NCBI RefSeq assembly: GCF_900187135.1
Contig: NZ_LT906443.1
Span: 558,001 to 622,000, forward strand
From: Corynebacterium ulcerans
GTDB lineage: Bacteria; Actinomycetota; Actinomycetes; Mycobacteriales; Mycobacteriaceae
Direction of reading: 5' to 3'
Length of the DNA: 64,000 nt
Program-made: the position numbers and the translations under genes
Part shown: positions 1 through 8,932 of the stretch, one piece after another
Layout of the letters: every line of letters begins with the position of its first letter
Position numbering within the stretch: position 1 is the first letter of the stretch
Notes under the pieces: model-generated
The model's database searches: none
Told to the model about the DNA's origin: nothing
The model's input: only the letters and a program-made list of their open reading frames with translations

Positions 1-939
1 CATCGAGGCAAGGTATCCCGTGAGTGCTTCAAAGAGCGCCGCAATTGGGTGTCCCAAAACGTAAATAAACAAAAGGCCAACGATCACCGTGGTAAGAATC
101 GGAATCACAATAATCGGCCAAATAGGCGCCACGTATTTGTGCACGGGTATCTTGCGGATTCCCAATGCCACATAACCGGAAAGAAAACCGGTAACAATAC
201 CGCCTATGAACCCAGCCCCTGCTTCTGAGTTGTACAAAGACCCGGTAGTCGCTACCAACCCGGTGATAAATCCGGGTGCGAGACCTGGGCGATCAGCGAT
301 TGCCTGAGCTATGTATGCAGATAACACAGGAACCATCAGGCTAAATGCCAATACACCAAGCTGCTGTACGGTATCCCAGAATGAACCTTCGGGTATCTTG
401 AGCCCTTCTGCAGTCGGTTGTCCTCCTATGGATAAAGCAATAGCGAGCAGGAGACCGCCGGTCACCACAAAGGGGATCATGTGAGACACGCCGTTCATCA
501 ACGCGGCATACATGACTCTTCCCGCGGCTCCCTTAGCCTCTGTCCTCGGCTGGTGGGAGCCTTCGAGGGACGATGCTTCCTCTGGTGTAGTTGGTCCCGT
601 GACATCGCTGGTTTTAGCTGTATTCACCACCCGTTGTAATAGCGCATTCGGCTCACGAATGGCGTGCGCAACCGATACGTTTACCAAGGGTTTATTCACA
701 AAACGCGCTGTGTCGATTGTTGTGTCGGCTGCGATGAGGACGGCATCGGCACGCTCAATATCTTGATCGCTGAAGGTGCCTTCAACACCAATAGAACCGT
801 GCGTCTCTATCTTGAGTTCTATGCCCTCGGCATGTGCTGCCTCAGTGAGACGCTCCGCCGCCATGTACGTGTGAGCGATTCCAGTCGGACATGCGGTAAT
901 CGCAAGCACAAAAGGAACCTGATGTACTGTTTCACTCAT
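1..939 (-). CDS. PTS fructose-type permease, IIB-IIC part (3' end beyond window)
   Basis: Sugar phosphotransferase permease that takes up and phosphorylates a hexose, probably fructose, at the cytoplasmic membrane. The 313 codons visible stay open to the left edge, so the C-terminus is missing. Residues about 8-100 are a fructose-family IIB domain with the phosphocysteine motif ACPTGIAHTYMAAE near residue 15. A linker follows, and from about residue 145 comes the hydrophobic IIC domain (ALMNGVSHMIPFVVTGG, then several membrane segments including GFIGGIVTGFLSGY). No IIA domain precedes IIB, so IIA must lie at the unseen C-terminus or on another protein. The ATG at 939 starts directly at the IIB domain. 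Family assignment is firm; the sugar is inferred from the family. Confidence 0.9.
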   Translation of the reverse strand, partial: MSETVHQVPFVLAITACPTGIAHTYMAAERLTEAAHAEGIELKIETHGSIGVEGTFSDQDIERADAVLIAADTTIDTARFVNKPLVNVSVAHAIREPNALLQRVVNTAKTSDVTGPTTPEEASSLEGSHQPRTEAKGAAGRVMYAALMNGVSHMIPFVVTGGLLLAIALSIGGQPTAEGLKIPEGSFWDTVQQLGVLAFSLMVPVLSAYIAQAIADRPGLAPGFITGLVATTGSLYNSEAGAGFIGGIVTGFLSGYVALGIRKIPVHKYVAPIWPIIVIPILTTVIVGLLFIYVLGHPIAALFEALTGYLASM

Positions 940-1034
940 ATGTCCGATCATAAGAGCGAAAGTGACTCAGCGGTAGGACATCCCTATTATGTGGTCTGCA
1001 AGATACTCCTCGGCTTCTCACTCAATAGGATCGG

Positions 1035-1439
1035 TTAGTCCGCGTCTGGCTGCCAGGCACACGCCGCAGCCGTTGCGGTATCGATGTGCCCTTCCACCGA
1101 GGTTCCATACCAATAGATATCATGCGGCAGCAGCCCCACCACGACTTTTGTGGCGGCTCGTAGGTCAAGCGTCGAATATCCAGTGAGCACAATACGATAA
1201 AGCTGCTCAACACTGGGCGGGTGACCTTTAACCTGTGCATACTGAGTCACCAACATATTATCCGGCTCGCAGGTGAGGTCGATCGGATCAATCACAATGC
1301 TCGTAACCTCATAGCCGTGGCTGCTCAGGCCATCACGCAGCGCCGCATGTATGTTGTCTCGCTGGCCAGGAATAATCAGTGCATTAAGGTCAGTGGATAT
1401 TTTTCTTTTCATATCCTTAGCAACAGCGCACGAAGGCAA
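1035..1439 (-). CDS. hypothetical protein, about 134 aa
   Basis: I do not recognise this protein. It fills the space between trmD and the PTS permease, with the same orientation as both. Visible features are an alternating beta/alpha-like pattern (ALIIPGQRD, GYEVTSIVIDP, KVVVGLLPHDIYWYG) and an acidic C-terminal end; there is no signal peptide or membrane segment. The longest reading starts at a TTG (1439). An ATG at 1412 (MKRKIST) is an alternative, preceded very closely by AAGGAT. That it is real rests on an open frame with no competing gene in this stretch; no function can be assigned. Confidence 0.55.
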   Translation of the reverse strand: MPSCAVAKDMKRKISTDLNALIIPGQRDNIHAALRDGLSSHGYEVTSIVIDPIDLTCEPDNMLVTQYAQVKGHPPSVEQLYRIVLTGYSTLDLRAATKVVVGLLPHDIYWYGTSVEGHIDTATAAACAWQPDAD

Positions 1440-1464
1440 TCATTCCCGACCAATCACTTTCTTC

Positions 1465-2334
1465 TCACTCTTGTATCAACTGCGCTAAGAACTCACGATC
1501 TTTTTTATCCAGGTCACAAGCCTCAAGTAGTTCTGGCCGAACCCGTTGAGTGCGCTCCAGTGATTTTTCTCGACGCCAACGATCTACTTTTGCGTGATTA
1601 CCAGAGAAAAGAACATCTGGAACCTCTAGGTCACGCCACACGCGAGGCTTGGTGTAACTGGGACCTTCCAACAAACCATCGGAAAAAGAATCTTCCTCGT
1701 GGCTTCGTTTATTTCCTAAGACTCCCGGAATCAACCGAACAATAGCTTCCGCTATAACCAAGACGGCGACTTCCCCACCGATAAGCACGTAATCTCCGAT
1801 CGAGACTTCGCGCACGCGATAGCGGTGAGCAGCATCATCGATAACGCGTTGGTCAATGCCCTCATACCTTCCGCAGGCAAAAACGATGTGCTCTTCATTT
1901 GACCATTCTTGCGCGTCTTTTTGAGTGAAAGGCTTCCCCGCCGGTGTTGGCACAATAAGTAACGGCAATGAGGAGTCCTCATCCTCGCGCTGATATCCAG
2001 TCTGTTCTACACCCTCGACGTCATCATGGCGGGGTTTATCCAGATGCGGAAGTGCGGATTCCAGAGATTTTGCGGCTGAGGCGAGGCCGGTTCCCTGGGC
2101 TACGTCATCGAGTGCAGGTCCCCACACGGTTGGCTTCATGACCATGCCAGGTCCCCCACCAAACGGAGAATCGTCGACAGACTTATGCGCGTCGGTCGCC
2201 CATTGCCGTAGATCATGTATGCCGACGCTCAGAATATCTTTTTCGATCGCTTTACCCAGCAAGGCATGGCGAAGCGGGTCTAAGTATTCCGGGAAGATGG
2301 TAATGACATCAAGCCGAAGTTTTCGCGCAGTCAT
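1465..2334 (-). CDS. trmD: tRNA (guanine37-N1)-methyltransferase
   Basis: Methylates G37 next to the anticodon of a tRNA subset using S-adenosylmethionine, which prevents frameshifting. The 289-residue product opens with RLDVITIFPEYLDPL, then GGGPGMVMKP. The trefoil-knot SAM site is seen as HIVFACGRYEGIDQRV and VSIGDYVLIGGEVAVLVI, and the C-terminal DNA/RNA-binding part follows. An acidic insertion of about 40 residues sits between GGGPGMVMKP and LLIVPTPAGKPFTQ, making the protein longer than the usual 240-260. The ATG at 2334 overlaps the rimM stop by one base (TAATG), so the two are probably translationally coupled. An upstream in-frame extension into rimM is rejected because MTARKLRLDV matches the family start. 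Confidence 0.95.
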   Translation of the reverse strand: MTARKLRLDVITIFPEYLDPLRHALLGKAIEKDILSVGIHDLRQWATDAHKSVDDSPFGGGPGMVMKPTVWGPALDDVAQGTGLASAAKSLESALPHLDKPRHDDVEGVEQTGYQREDEDSSLPLLIVPTPAGKPFTQKDAQEWSNEEHIVFACGRYEGIDQRVIDDAAHRYRVREVSIGDYVLIGGEVAVLVIAEAIVRLIPGVLGNKRSHEEDSFSDGLLEGPSYTKPRVWRDLEVPDVLFSGNHAKVDRWRREKSLERTQRVRPELLEACDLDKKDREFLAQLIQE

Positions 2335-2837
2335 TACAGCTCCAAAAGTCCATCGGGAGGAGTAATCGTGCACGTTCCTTCTTCTAGGTCTACCTCGGGA
2401 ACGATAGCGTGAACAAAGGGAACAAGTACTTGTTTGCCTCCAGTGAGTTCAACTTCCAGGATTTCTCCGGCAGGGCCATGCATCACGCCCGTTATCTCCC
2501 CGATCTTTTTGCCGTCTTGGAGTACTTCTAACCCCTCAAGCTCATGATCGTAGAAGCCTTCCTCGTCATCATCGTTTTCTAGCGGCGCCGCGAAGAACTG
2601 AGTCCCCCTCAAGCTATCGGCTGCTGTGCGATCAGGGATTTCTTCAAATTTAATGAGCAGACGGCCTTGGTGCACCCGCCCAGTGGCTATGGTCAAGCGA
2701 TGTTCTTTTTTCCCCTGCCTACCATTGAGCACTTCCCCCACCGCAAAACGAATATCTGGTTCGTCGGTGGTTACCTCAACGGCGACTTCCCCCTTGATTC
2801 CGTGAGATTTAACTACTCGCCCAATCATTAATTCCAT
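2334..2837 (-). CDS. rimM: 16S rRNA-processing protein
   Basis: Ribosome maturation factor that binds S19 and helps finish the 30S head. The 167-residue product has the N-terminal RimM barrel (MIGRVVKSHGIKGEVAVEV) and the C-terminal PRC barrel (EGLEVLQDGKKIGEITGV, then LVPFVHAIVPEVD). The frame is open further upstream, but the ATG at 2837 (MELMIGRVV) matches the family N-terminus, so the longer reading is rejected. The Shine-Dalgarno signal is weak: AGGG lies about 19 bases upstream. It is coupled to trmD by a one-base overlap, the usual rpsP-rimM-trmD arrangement, although here a divergent cupin gene separates rimM from rpsP. Confidence 0.93.
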   Translation of the reverse strand: MELMIGRVVKSHGIKGEVAVEVTTDEPDIRFAVGEVLNGRQGKKEHRLTIATGRVHQGRLLIKFEEIPDRTAADSLRGTQFFAAPLENDDDEEGFYDHELEGLEVLQDGKKIGEITGVMHGPAGEILEVELTGGKQVLVPFVHAIVPEVDLEEGTCTITPPDGLLEL

Positions 2838-3024
2838 GGACAATACTTTAACAGCTACCCTTCCTGTTGCTTCCGCTGTCATCTGTTGCCGCTTTTCTTG
2901 CATGCTTATCGACGCCCACCTATATCCCTTCCTAGCCACATAGCGCAGATGTTCTCTGGTGCACGAGTAAAAAGCAGAGCTATCCTTGCCTTAACTATCC
3001 CTCTAGCCTGGTAGGAGCAAGATC

Positions 3025-3423
3025 ATGAATGTCCCCACCAATACCCCTCATAGTTTCGGAGAAGCCCACCACACGTGGGATACAGAAAGCGCAACTAGCC
3101 TCGATGTTTTACGTGAGGCTCCGGCTGCTGATCCTCAGCGTAAAGTCCCGACCGTGACCAGGCTACTCCAAGCTGAAGGCGCCAATATTATCGTTTTCAC
3201 TTTTGCTCCCGGACAGGTTCTCAACGACCACAAGGCGGCGCATCCCGTTACCATCCAGTGTTTGCAAGGTTCTCTCGACGTAGAATGCCCTGATAAAACG
3301 GTACGGCTTACTCCAGGGAAGGTTCTCCATCTACCGCAACGGGTTATCCACAAAGTGAGTTCCCCTTCCGATTCTGCTTCCGAAGCAATCTTGTTGTTAA
3401 CCATGCTGACGGGAAAGAGCTAA
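3025..3423 (+). CDS. small cupin-domain protein
   Basis: The 132-residue product is a single cupin barrel with no partner domain. Residues about 55-115 carry the family pattern: FAPGQVLNDHKAAHPVTIQCLQGSL, then LTPGKVLHLPQRVIHKV, with histidines placed like metal ligands. Such one-domain cupins often bind a metal or small ligand; no substrate can be named. A good ribosome site (GTAGGAGC) lies 8 bases before the ATG. It is a plus-strand gene between rimM and rpsP, which separates two genes that are adjacent in many bacteria. Its own terminator follows directly. Confidence 0.82.
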   Translation: MNVPTNTPHSFGEAHHTWDTESATSLDVLREAPAADPQRKVPTVTRLLQAEGANIIVFTFAPGQVLNDHKAAHPVTIQCLQGSLDVECPDKTVRLTPGKVLHLPQRVIHKVSSPSDSASEAILLLTMLTGKS

Positions 3424-3442
3424 GTTTCAGCGCACAAAGCAA

Positions 3443-3480
3443 AAACCGCTTAAGTGGACAACGTCCTTCTTAAGCGGTTT
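3443..3480. terminator. bidirectional terminator between cupin gene and rpsP
   Basis: A perfect 12-bp inverted repeat (AAACCGCTTAAG / CTTAAGCGGTTT) with a 14-base loop lies between two convergent genes. A-rich and T-rich flanks occur on both sides, so it can end transcripts from either strand. Confidence 0.85.
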
Positions 3481-3503
3481 ATGTGCTTGAAAACTAAACA
3501 GAA

Positions 3504-3977
3504 TTACTCTGCAGCAGCTTCTTCGGCAGCCTCTTCATCCTTCTCGGCTTTCTCAGCCTCAGCGGCAGCCTTAGCAGCTGCATCTTCCTTAGCCTTGCGC
3601 TTCTTCTCGGTGATAGCCTCAGCGGTAGGGCCCTCGTTAGCCTCTGCCAGTGCCTGGTTGAACAGCTCCAGCTTGGAAGGCTTAGGCTCTGCAACCTGAA
3701 GGGTGCCCTCAGCACCCTCAAGGCCCTTGTACTTCTGCCAATCGCCAGTCACCTTAAGCAGTGCAAGAACAGGCTCGGTTGGCTGTGCGCCAACGCCCAA
3801 CCAGTACTGTGCACGCTCAGAATCGATCTTGATAACGGAAGGGTTCTGCTTTGGCTCGTAGGTACCGATGTTCTCGATAACCTTGCCGTCACGACGAGTG
3901 CGAGCATCTGCAATAACAACGCGGTAGTGCGGGGTACGGATCTTGCCCATACGCTGCAGCTTGATTTTAACAGCCAT
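3504..3977 (-). CDS. rpsP: 30S ribosomal protein S16
   Basis: Structural protein of the small ribosomal subunit. Residues 1-80 are typical S16 ([58 protein letters not shown]). The protein runs on to 157 residues, where the bacterial norm is 80-100. The extra part ends in a low-complexity Ala/Glu/Lys tail from about residue 120, a style seen in actinobacterial ribosomal proteins. GAAGGAGCC lies 4-10 bases before the ATG at 3977. It is followed by the bidirectional terminator at 3443. Confidence 0.96.
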   Translation of the reverse strand: MAVKIKLQRMGKIRTPHYRVVIADARTRRDGKVIENIGTYEPKQNPSVIKIDSERAQYWLGVGAQPTEPVLALLKVTGDWQKYKGLEGAEGTLQVAEPKPSKLELFNQALAEANEGPTAEAITEKKRKAKEDAAAKAAAEAEKAEKDEEAAEEAAAE

Positions 3978-4161
3978 GAAAGGCTCCTTCTTGGGTCACT
4001 GGGAAGTACAGGCGTTCTTTGCCAATGCATTGAACCGGTTCATCCCTTGATTTACCTGCGGTGACTCAGACCGGCCGACCGTAGACGGTGACGGTATGAC
4101 GCAGGAATGTCTTGTAGCGTTCCCTCACAATTGAGACAACTCTAGACACAATACAGCACTC

Positions 4162-4203
4162 CCCTTGGCCATTCCAATTTTTCTATAGTGGACTAGCCAA
4201 GGG
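4162..4203. repeat. 8-bp inverted repeat after ffh
   Basis: CCCTTGGC at 4162-4169 pairs with GCCAAGGG at 4196-4203 across a 26-base loop, 11 bases beyond the ffh stop codon. The position fits a transcription end, but no T-run follows on the minus strand, so a terminator role is unproven. Confidence 0.4.
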
Positions 4204-4214
4204 AAAGCATCTGC

Positions 4215-5831
4215 TTATTTCTTACCGCCAAAGTCAAGGTTGTTCAGATCAATGTTTTCCATGCCTTTAGGCATCTTAGGCATCCCCGGAAGATTCGGCA
4301 TGCCGCCAAAGCCGCCAGCTCCACCCATTTGCTCTTGCATTTTTTGCAGTTCAGCCATGCTTGGCATACCTGGCATACCCGGCATGCCGCCATTCATAGC
4401 GCCACTACGGTTTTTCGCCGGTTTACGCTTACCGTTTTTGCCTTTACGACCCTTGGGTTTTTTCTTGGTTGCGCTACGTCCACCGCCACCCATGCCCAAT
4501 TGCCCGGCCATTTTGCTCATCATCTTCTTCGCTTCAAAGAAGCGCTCTACGAGTTGATTCACCTCAGAAACGGCTACGCCAGAACCATTAGCGATACGTT
4601 TGCGTCGTGAAGCATTCAAGATCTTAGGATCTTCACGTTCTGCCGGAGTCATACCACGGATAATGGCTTGGATGCGGTCTAGCTGCTTCTCATCAACCAT
4701 ATCCGCCATCTGCGACATCTGCTTACCACCAGGCAGCATCTTCAAGATGTTCCCAAGCGGGCCCATCCGCCGCACCATCAACATCTGATTGAGGAAGTCC
4801 TCCAAGGTAAGCTCGCCGGAACCCAGCTTCTGGGCGGTTTCCATGGCTTGCTCTTGATCGAGGTTCTTTGCTGCTTGCTCGATGAGAGTAAGCACATCGC
4901 CCATACCGAGGATCCTGCTGGACATACGCTCAGGATGGAAGACGTCAAAATCCTCCAGCTTTTCACCGGTGGAGGCGAACATGATGGGTTTGCCGGTGAC
5001 TTCACGGATAGAAAGTGCAGCACCACCACGGGCGTCACCATCCAACTTGGTCAGTACGACACCTGTGAAATCAACGCCGTCGCGGAAGGCTTCAGCCGTA
5101 TTCACGGCGTCCTGACCGATCATGGAATCGATAACAAAAAGAACTTCATCAGGGTTAATCGCATCACGAATATTCCGCGCCTGAGTCATCAGGGCCTCAT
5201 CAATACCCAAACGACCCGCAGTATCGACGATAACCACGTCATGCTGACTACGCTTTGCTTCTTCGATGCCCTGGCGAGCCACGCCTACTGGATCGCCATG
5301 AGAAGTGCCCATCTCATGCTCGTTGGAGTCGATGGATGTTCCTGGGTCTGGAGCAAAGGTGGGAACGCCTGCTCGCTCACCAACAATCTGCAGCTGTTGG
5401 ACAGCGCCCGGGCGCTGCAGGTCACATGCCACCAACATAGGAGTATGACCTTGGGATTGAAGGTGCTTAGCCAGCTTTCCAGCAAGAGTGGTCTTACCAG
5501 CACCCTGAAGGCCCGCCAGCATGATCACCGTAGGAGGGTTTTTAGCCAAATTCAGGCGACGAGTTTCCCCACCAAGAATCCCGGTCAATTCCTCATTGAC
5601 AATCTTGATAACTTGTTCAGCCGGGTTAAGAGCCTTAGATACTTCAACCCCTAGTGCACGATCTTTAATTCGCGCTATGAATCCGCGAACCACTGGCAGG
5701 GAAACATCGGCTTCCAACAGTGCCAATCGGATTTCACGCGCGACAGCATTGATGTCAGCCTCGGTGACTTTGCCCTTTGACCGTAGGCCTGACAGGGCAT
5801 TGCCTAGCCGGTCAGACAGAGATTCAAACAC
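4215..5831 (-). CDS. ffh: signal recognition particle GTPase, SRP54 homolog
   Basis: Binds 4.5S RNA and signal sequences emerging from the ribosome, and delivers the complex to FtsY at the membrane. The N-terminal helical domain is followed by the G domain with GLQGAGKTTLAGKLA, DTAGRLGIDEAL and TKLDGDARGGAALS. The methionine-rich M domain ends in an unusually long basic stretch and a Gly-Met-Pro tail (PGMPGMPSMAELQKM). The start is taken as GTG 5831 (VFESLSDRLGN), because AAGGGAG then sits about 10 bases upstream. The GTG at 5840 would abut that site and is less likely. The product is 538 residues. Confidence 0.96.
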   Translation of the reverse strand: MFESLSDRLGNALSGLRSKGKVTEADINAVAREIRLALLEADVSLPVVRGFIARIKDRALGVEVSKALNPAEQVIKIVNEELTGILGGETRRLNLAKNPPTVIMLAGLQGAGKTTLAGKLAKHLQSQGHTPMLVACDLQRPGAVQQLQIVGERAGVPTFAPDPGTSIDSNEHEMGTSHGDPVGVARQGIEEAKRSQHDVVIVDTAGRLGIDEALMTQARNIRDAINPDEVLFVIDSMIGQDAVNTAEAFRDGVDFTGVVLTKLDGDARGGAALSIREVTGKPIMFASTGEKLEDFDVFHPERMSSRILGMGDVLTLIEQAAKNLDQEQAMETAQKLGSGELTLEDFLNQMLMVRRMGPLGNILKMLPGGKQMSQMADMVDEKQLDRIQAIIRGMTPAEREDPKILNASRRKRIANGSGVAVSEVNQLVERFFEAKKMMSKMAGQLGMGGGGRSATKKKPKGRKGKNGKRKPAKNRSGAMNGGMPGMPGMPSMAELQKMQEQMGGAGGFGGMPNLPGMPKMPKGMENIDLNNLDFGGKK

Positions 5832-5924
5832 GAAACGCACACTCCCTTTATGGACCTTCCCTGCGCACCTTTAATTACACCGCTGGGAAAATCTCGCGTG
5901 GACTTGAAGATTAACGTTCCTATG

Positions 5925-8162
5925 TTAACCGTTGGTGAGTACCTTGGTCACGTCACGCTCAACTTTGGCACGGTCAAATCCCTCGGCAAGCTCACATTGC
6001 ATGATCATTGTCGCACCCGGGTTACTCATAGTCAGCCACAAAACATCAGGCAAGACACCTAATACAGCACCCAAACCACCTCTACGATCAGCTGTCCTGA
6101 CCTCTAGAATATTGCCCACCCAAAATGTCGCAGACATACTCTTTTTAATACTTGGCAGGGACGAGTACACCCCCGACTTATATGCCTGTACGAACTCACA
6201 TGGATCAAATCCCGTCCCCACAGTGTTATGCACTTGGAGCTCCGCAATCACGTGTTTGTCCTCGTCAGCGCCGTTCATCTTGAAGCGTGCCGACTCAATA
6301 TTCCACCCTTTAGCCGCAATCAGCGCCAAGACCCTGACGCTTTCCCGCATGTACCGGCCTTTCCAATACACGGTGGCATTGCCGCTTTCCCTACCAGGGC
6401 TCATAGTCGCACCGGTGTTCAGGACATTACGTTCAGAACTGTTGGAAATTTTAGGAACCAAACCAATATCCAGCGGAATATCAAATTCTGGCGGTTCGGG
6501 AGTCAACGAGGTAAGTCGAGCACGAGCGCGACTGCATAATGCTTGGGTGCCAAGTTTCAGTACTGCACTCCATACGCCCGGCGCGGTGCCTTCAGCATCC
6601 GCCTCCACCAGGGACTCTAAGAGGTTGAGGGTGAGAAGATCATAATTGACAGCGTCTAAAAGCATTGTTACGGCTTCATCGCTTGTTGGATCAAGACGGC
6701 CGACAATCTGCGAAATCCTTGTGTGCTCTACGACGAGAGTCTCGACCACGCTCAGATCTTGCTCATTCAACCGAAGCTTGCGCCCCATCTCTACGACAAA
6801 TTCCGCGCCAACGATTTCATGAGGCCTGCCGTATCCTTTACCAATGTCGTGGAAGAGCGCAGAAAGAAACAGGAGATCCGGACGAGCCACGCTGACACTT
6901 CGTGCTGCGCAATTGGCCGTGACAACGAGGCTGTGTTGGTCAATTGTGTGGATATGGACTGCTTCACGCGGCATCCGTCCCCTGATATGTCCCCATTGAG
7001 GGATCATTTTCTCCCAAAATCCATGATCGTCAAGCTGTTGGATAATCCGCGGGCTATGAACTGATGAGCTCAAAAGCTCAAAGAAGTCACCAGCTGCTCC
7101 CACAGGCCATGGAACTGGTAGCTCAGGAAGATTCTCCAGCCGAGGCCATACGGAATCGCTGATGGGCATACCGGTGCGCGCGCTTGCAGCTGCGACTCGG
7201 AGAACTAAGGCAGGGTCCTTGAGATTTGGATTGCGAGACAAGGAAATTTCATCATCAACGGCAACCACGTCAACATCGATAGGTCGGCGTACAGCGCGTC
7301 TTACGTGATTACGCCGAGGAAGAGCATTTCGAGCGGTGCTCAGCGCATGGTTGGTGGCATCATTGATAGTCCGAGCAGCGTGAGCTAGGGCTCGGGAAAG
7401 CTCGTATCTGTCATCAAACCCTAAATCGAGCGCAATGTCTGCAGCGAATTCTGGGTCCAAGACGTCTCGAGCGCGCCCTGCGTGTTGATGCAAGAGGGTG
7501 CGGACGTCGAGAAGCAACCTGCGTTGAGAATCAAGAGGAGGCACGTCACAGAGATGCCCTAATGCAAGCGCTCGTATCAACTCGATGTCTCTGAGACCGC
7601 CGCGCCCGTGTTTGAGATCGGGATGTGTCATTGCAACAACCGAACCAGAGCGACGCCAACGGGCAATGGCAGTATCGGAAACCGCATTAAAGTTTTTGTT
7701 TAGTTCCCTACGCCAGGTTTCTAGGGTCAACCGCCGAGTTTGCTCAGTAAGCTCTGGATCTCCACTGACGTGCCTAACATCAAGCAATGCCAGCGCAGCC
7801 GTTGAATCATCTGAGACCATGCTGGCGCATTCCTGCGGGGTACGGACTGCATAGTCAAGCCGCATTTTTGCGTCCCAAATGGGGTACCACAAGTCTGCAA
7901 GACCATCGAGATTTAATCCTGCTGGGTGAAGAAGAATTAAATCCAGGTCCGATTTTGAAGTCATTTCTTCTCTGGCAAAGGAACCTGTCGTGGCAAGCGC
8001 GGAGCCTTCGGGGATATGAAGCTTTTTCACCAACGCCTGCGCACGCCGATACGCCTGTTCCCGAATTTCTAGCGCCCGTTGCGACCCACCGTTCTCAATT
8101 GATTGAGCTACAGCTGTTACGTGCGCTGTTTTGTCGCATGGGTCGGTCACAGAATGCGTCAC
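5925..8162 (-). CDS. glnD: PII nucleotidylyltransferase / deadenylylation enzyme
   Basis: Senses nitrogen status and modifies the PII protein; in corynebacteria GlnD is known to adenylylate rather than uridylylate GlnK. The 745-residue protein has the nucleotidyltransferase signature near residue 60 (TGSFAREEMTSKSDLDL, with D72 and D74 as metal ligands), an HD phosphohydrolase motif (ALFHDIGKGYGRPHE) near the middle, and ACT-type C-terminal sequence. It is shorter than the roughly 890-residue enterobacterial enzyme, as in other actinobacteria. AAGGAT is placed well before the GTG at 8162. The gene follows glnK by 72 bases, in one transcription unit. Confidence 0.94.
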   Translation of the reverse strand: MTHSVTDPCDKTAHVTAVAQSIENGGSQRALEIREQAYRRAQALVKKLHIPEGSALATTGSFAREEMTSKSDLDLILLHPAGLNLDGLADLWYPIWDAKMRLDYAVRTPQECASMVSDDSTAALALLDVRHVSGDPELTEQTRRLTLETWRRELNKNFNAVSDTAIARWRRSGSVVAMTHPDLKHGRGGLRDIELIRALALGHLCDVPPLDSQRRLLLDVRTLLHQHAGRARDVLDPEFAADIALDLGFDDRYELSRALAHAARTINDATNHALSTARNALPRRNHVRRAVRRPIDVDVVAVDDEISLSRNPNLKDPALVLRVAAASARTGMPISDSVWPRLENLPELPVPWPVGAAGDFFELLSSSVHSPRIIQQLDDHGFWEKMIPQWGHIRGRMPREAVHIHTIDQHSLVVTANCAARSVSVARPDLLFLSALFHDIGKGYGRPHEIVGAEFVVEMGRKLRLNEQDLSVVETLVVEHTRISQIVGRLDPTSDEAVTMLLDAVNYDLLTLNLLESLVEADAEGTAPGVWSAVLKLGTQALCSRARARLTSLTPEPPEFDIPLDIGLVPKISNSSERNVLNTGATMSPGRESGNATVYWKGRYMRESVRVLALIAAKGWNIESARFKMNGADEDKHVIAELQVHNTVGTGFDPCEFVQAYKSGVYSSLPSIKKSMSATFWVGNILEVRTADRRGGLGAVLGVLPDVLWLTMSNPGATMIMQCELAEGFDRAKVERDVTKVLTNG

Positions 8163-8234
8163 AATCTATCCTTAACGGAGCTATATCTTCGGTCTAATGG
8201 GCGAACCCATCAGCTGCAGAGTAGGCAGCTGCAT

Positions 8235-8932
<698 letters not shown>

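Noticed and set aside
4162-4203. ffh terminator
   Set aside because: The arms pair but the loop is 26 bases and no T-run follows, so it is listed only as an inverted repeat.
4848-5654. 268-codon plus-strand open frame
   Set aside because: It lies fully opposite ffh, in the shadow of its codon pattern, and shows no domain or ribosome site.
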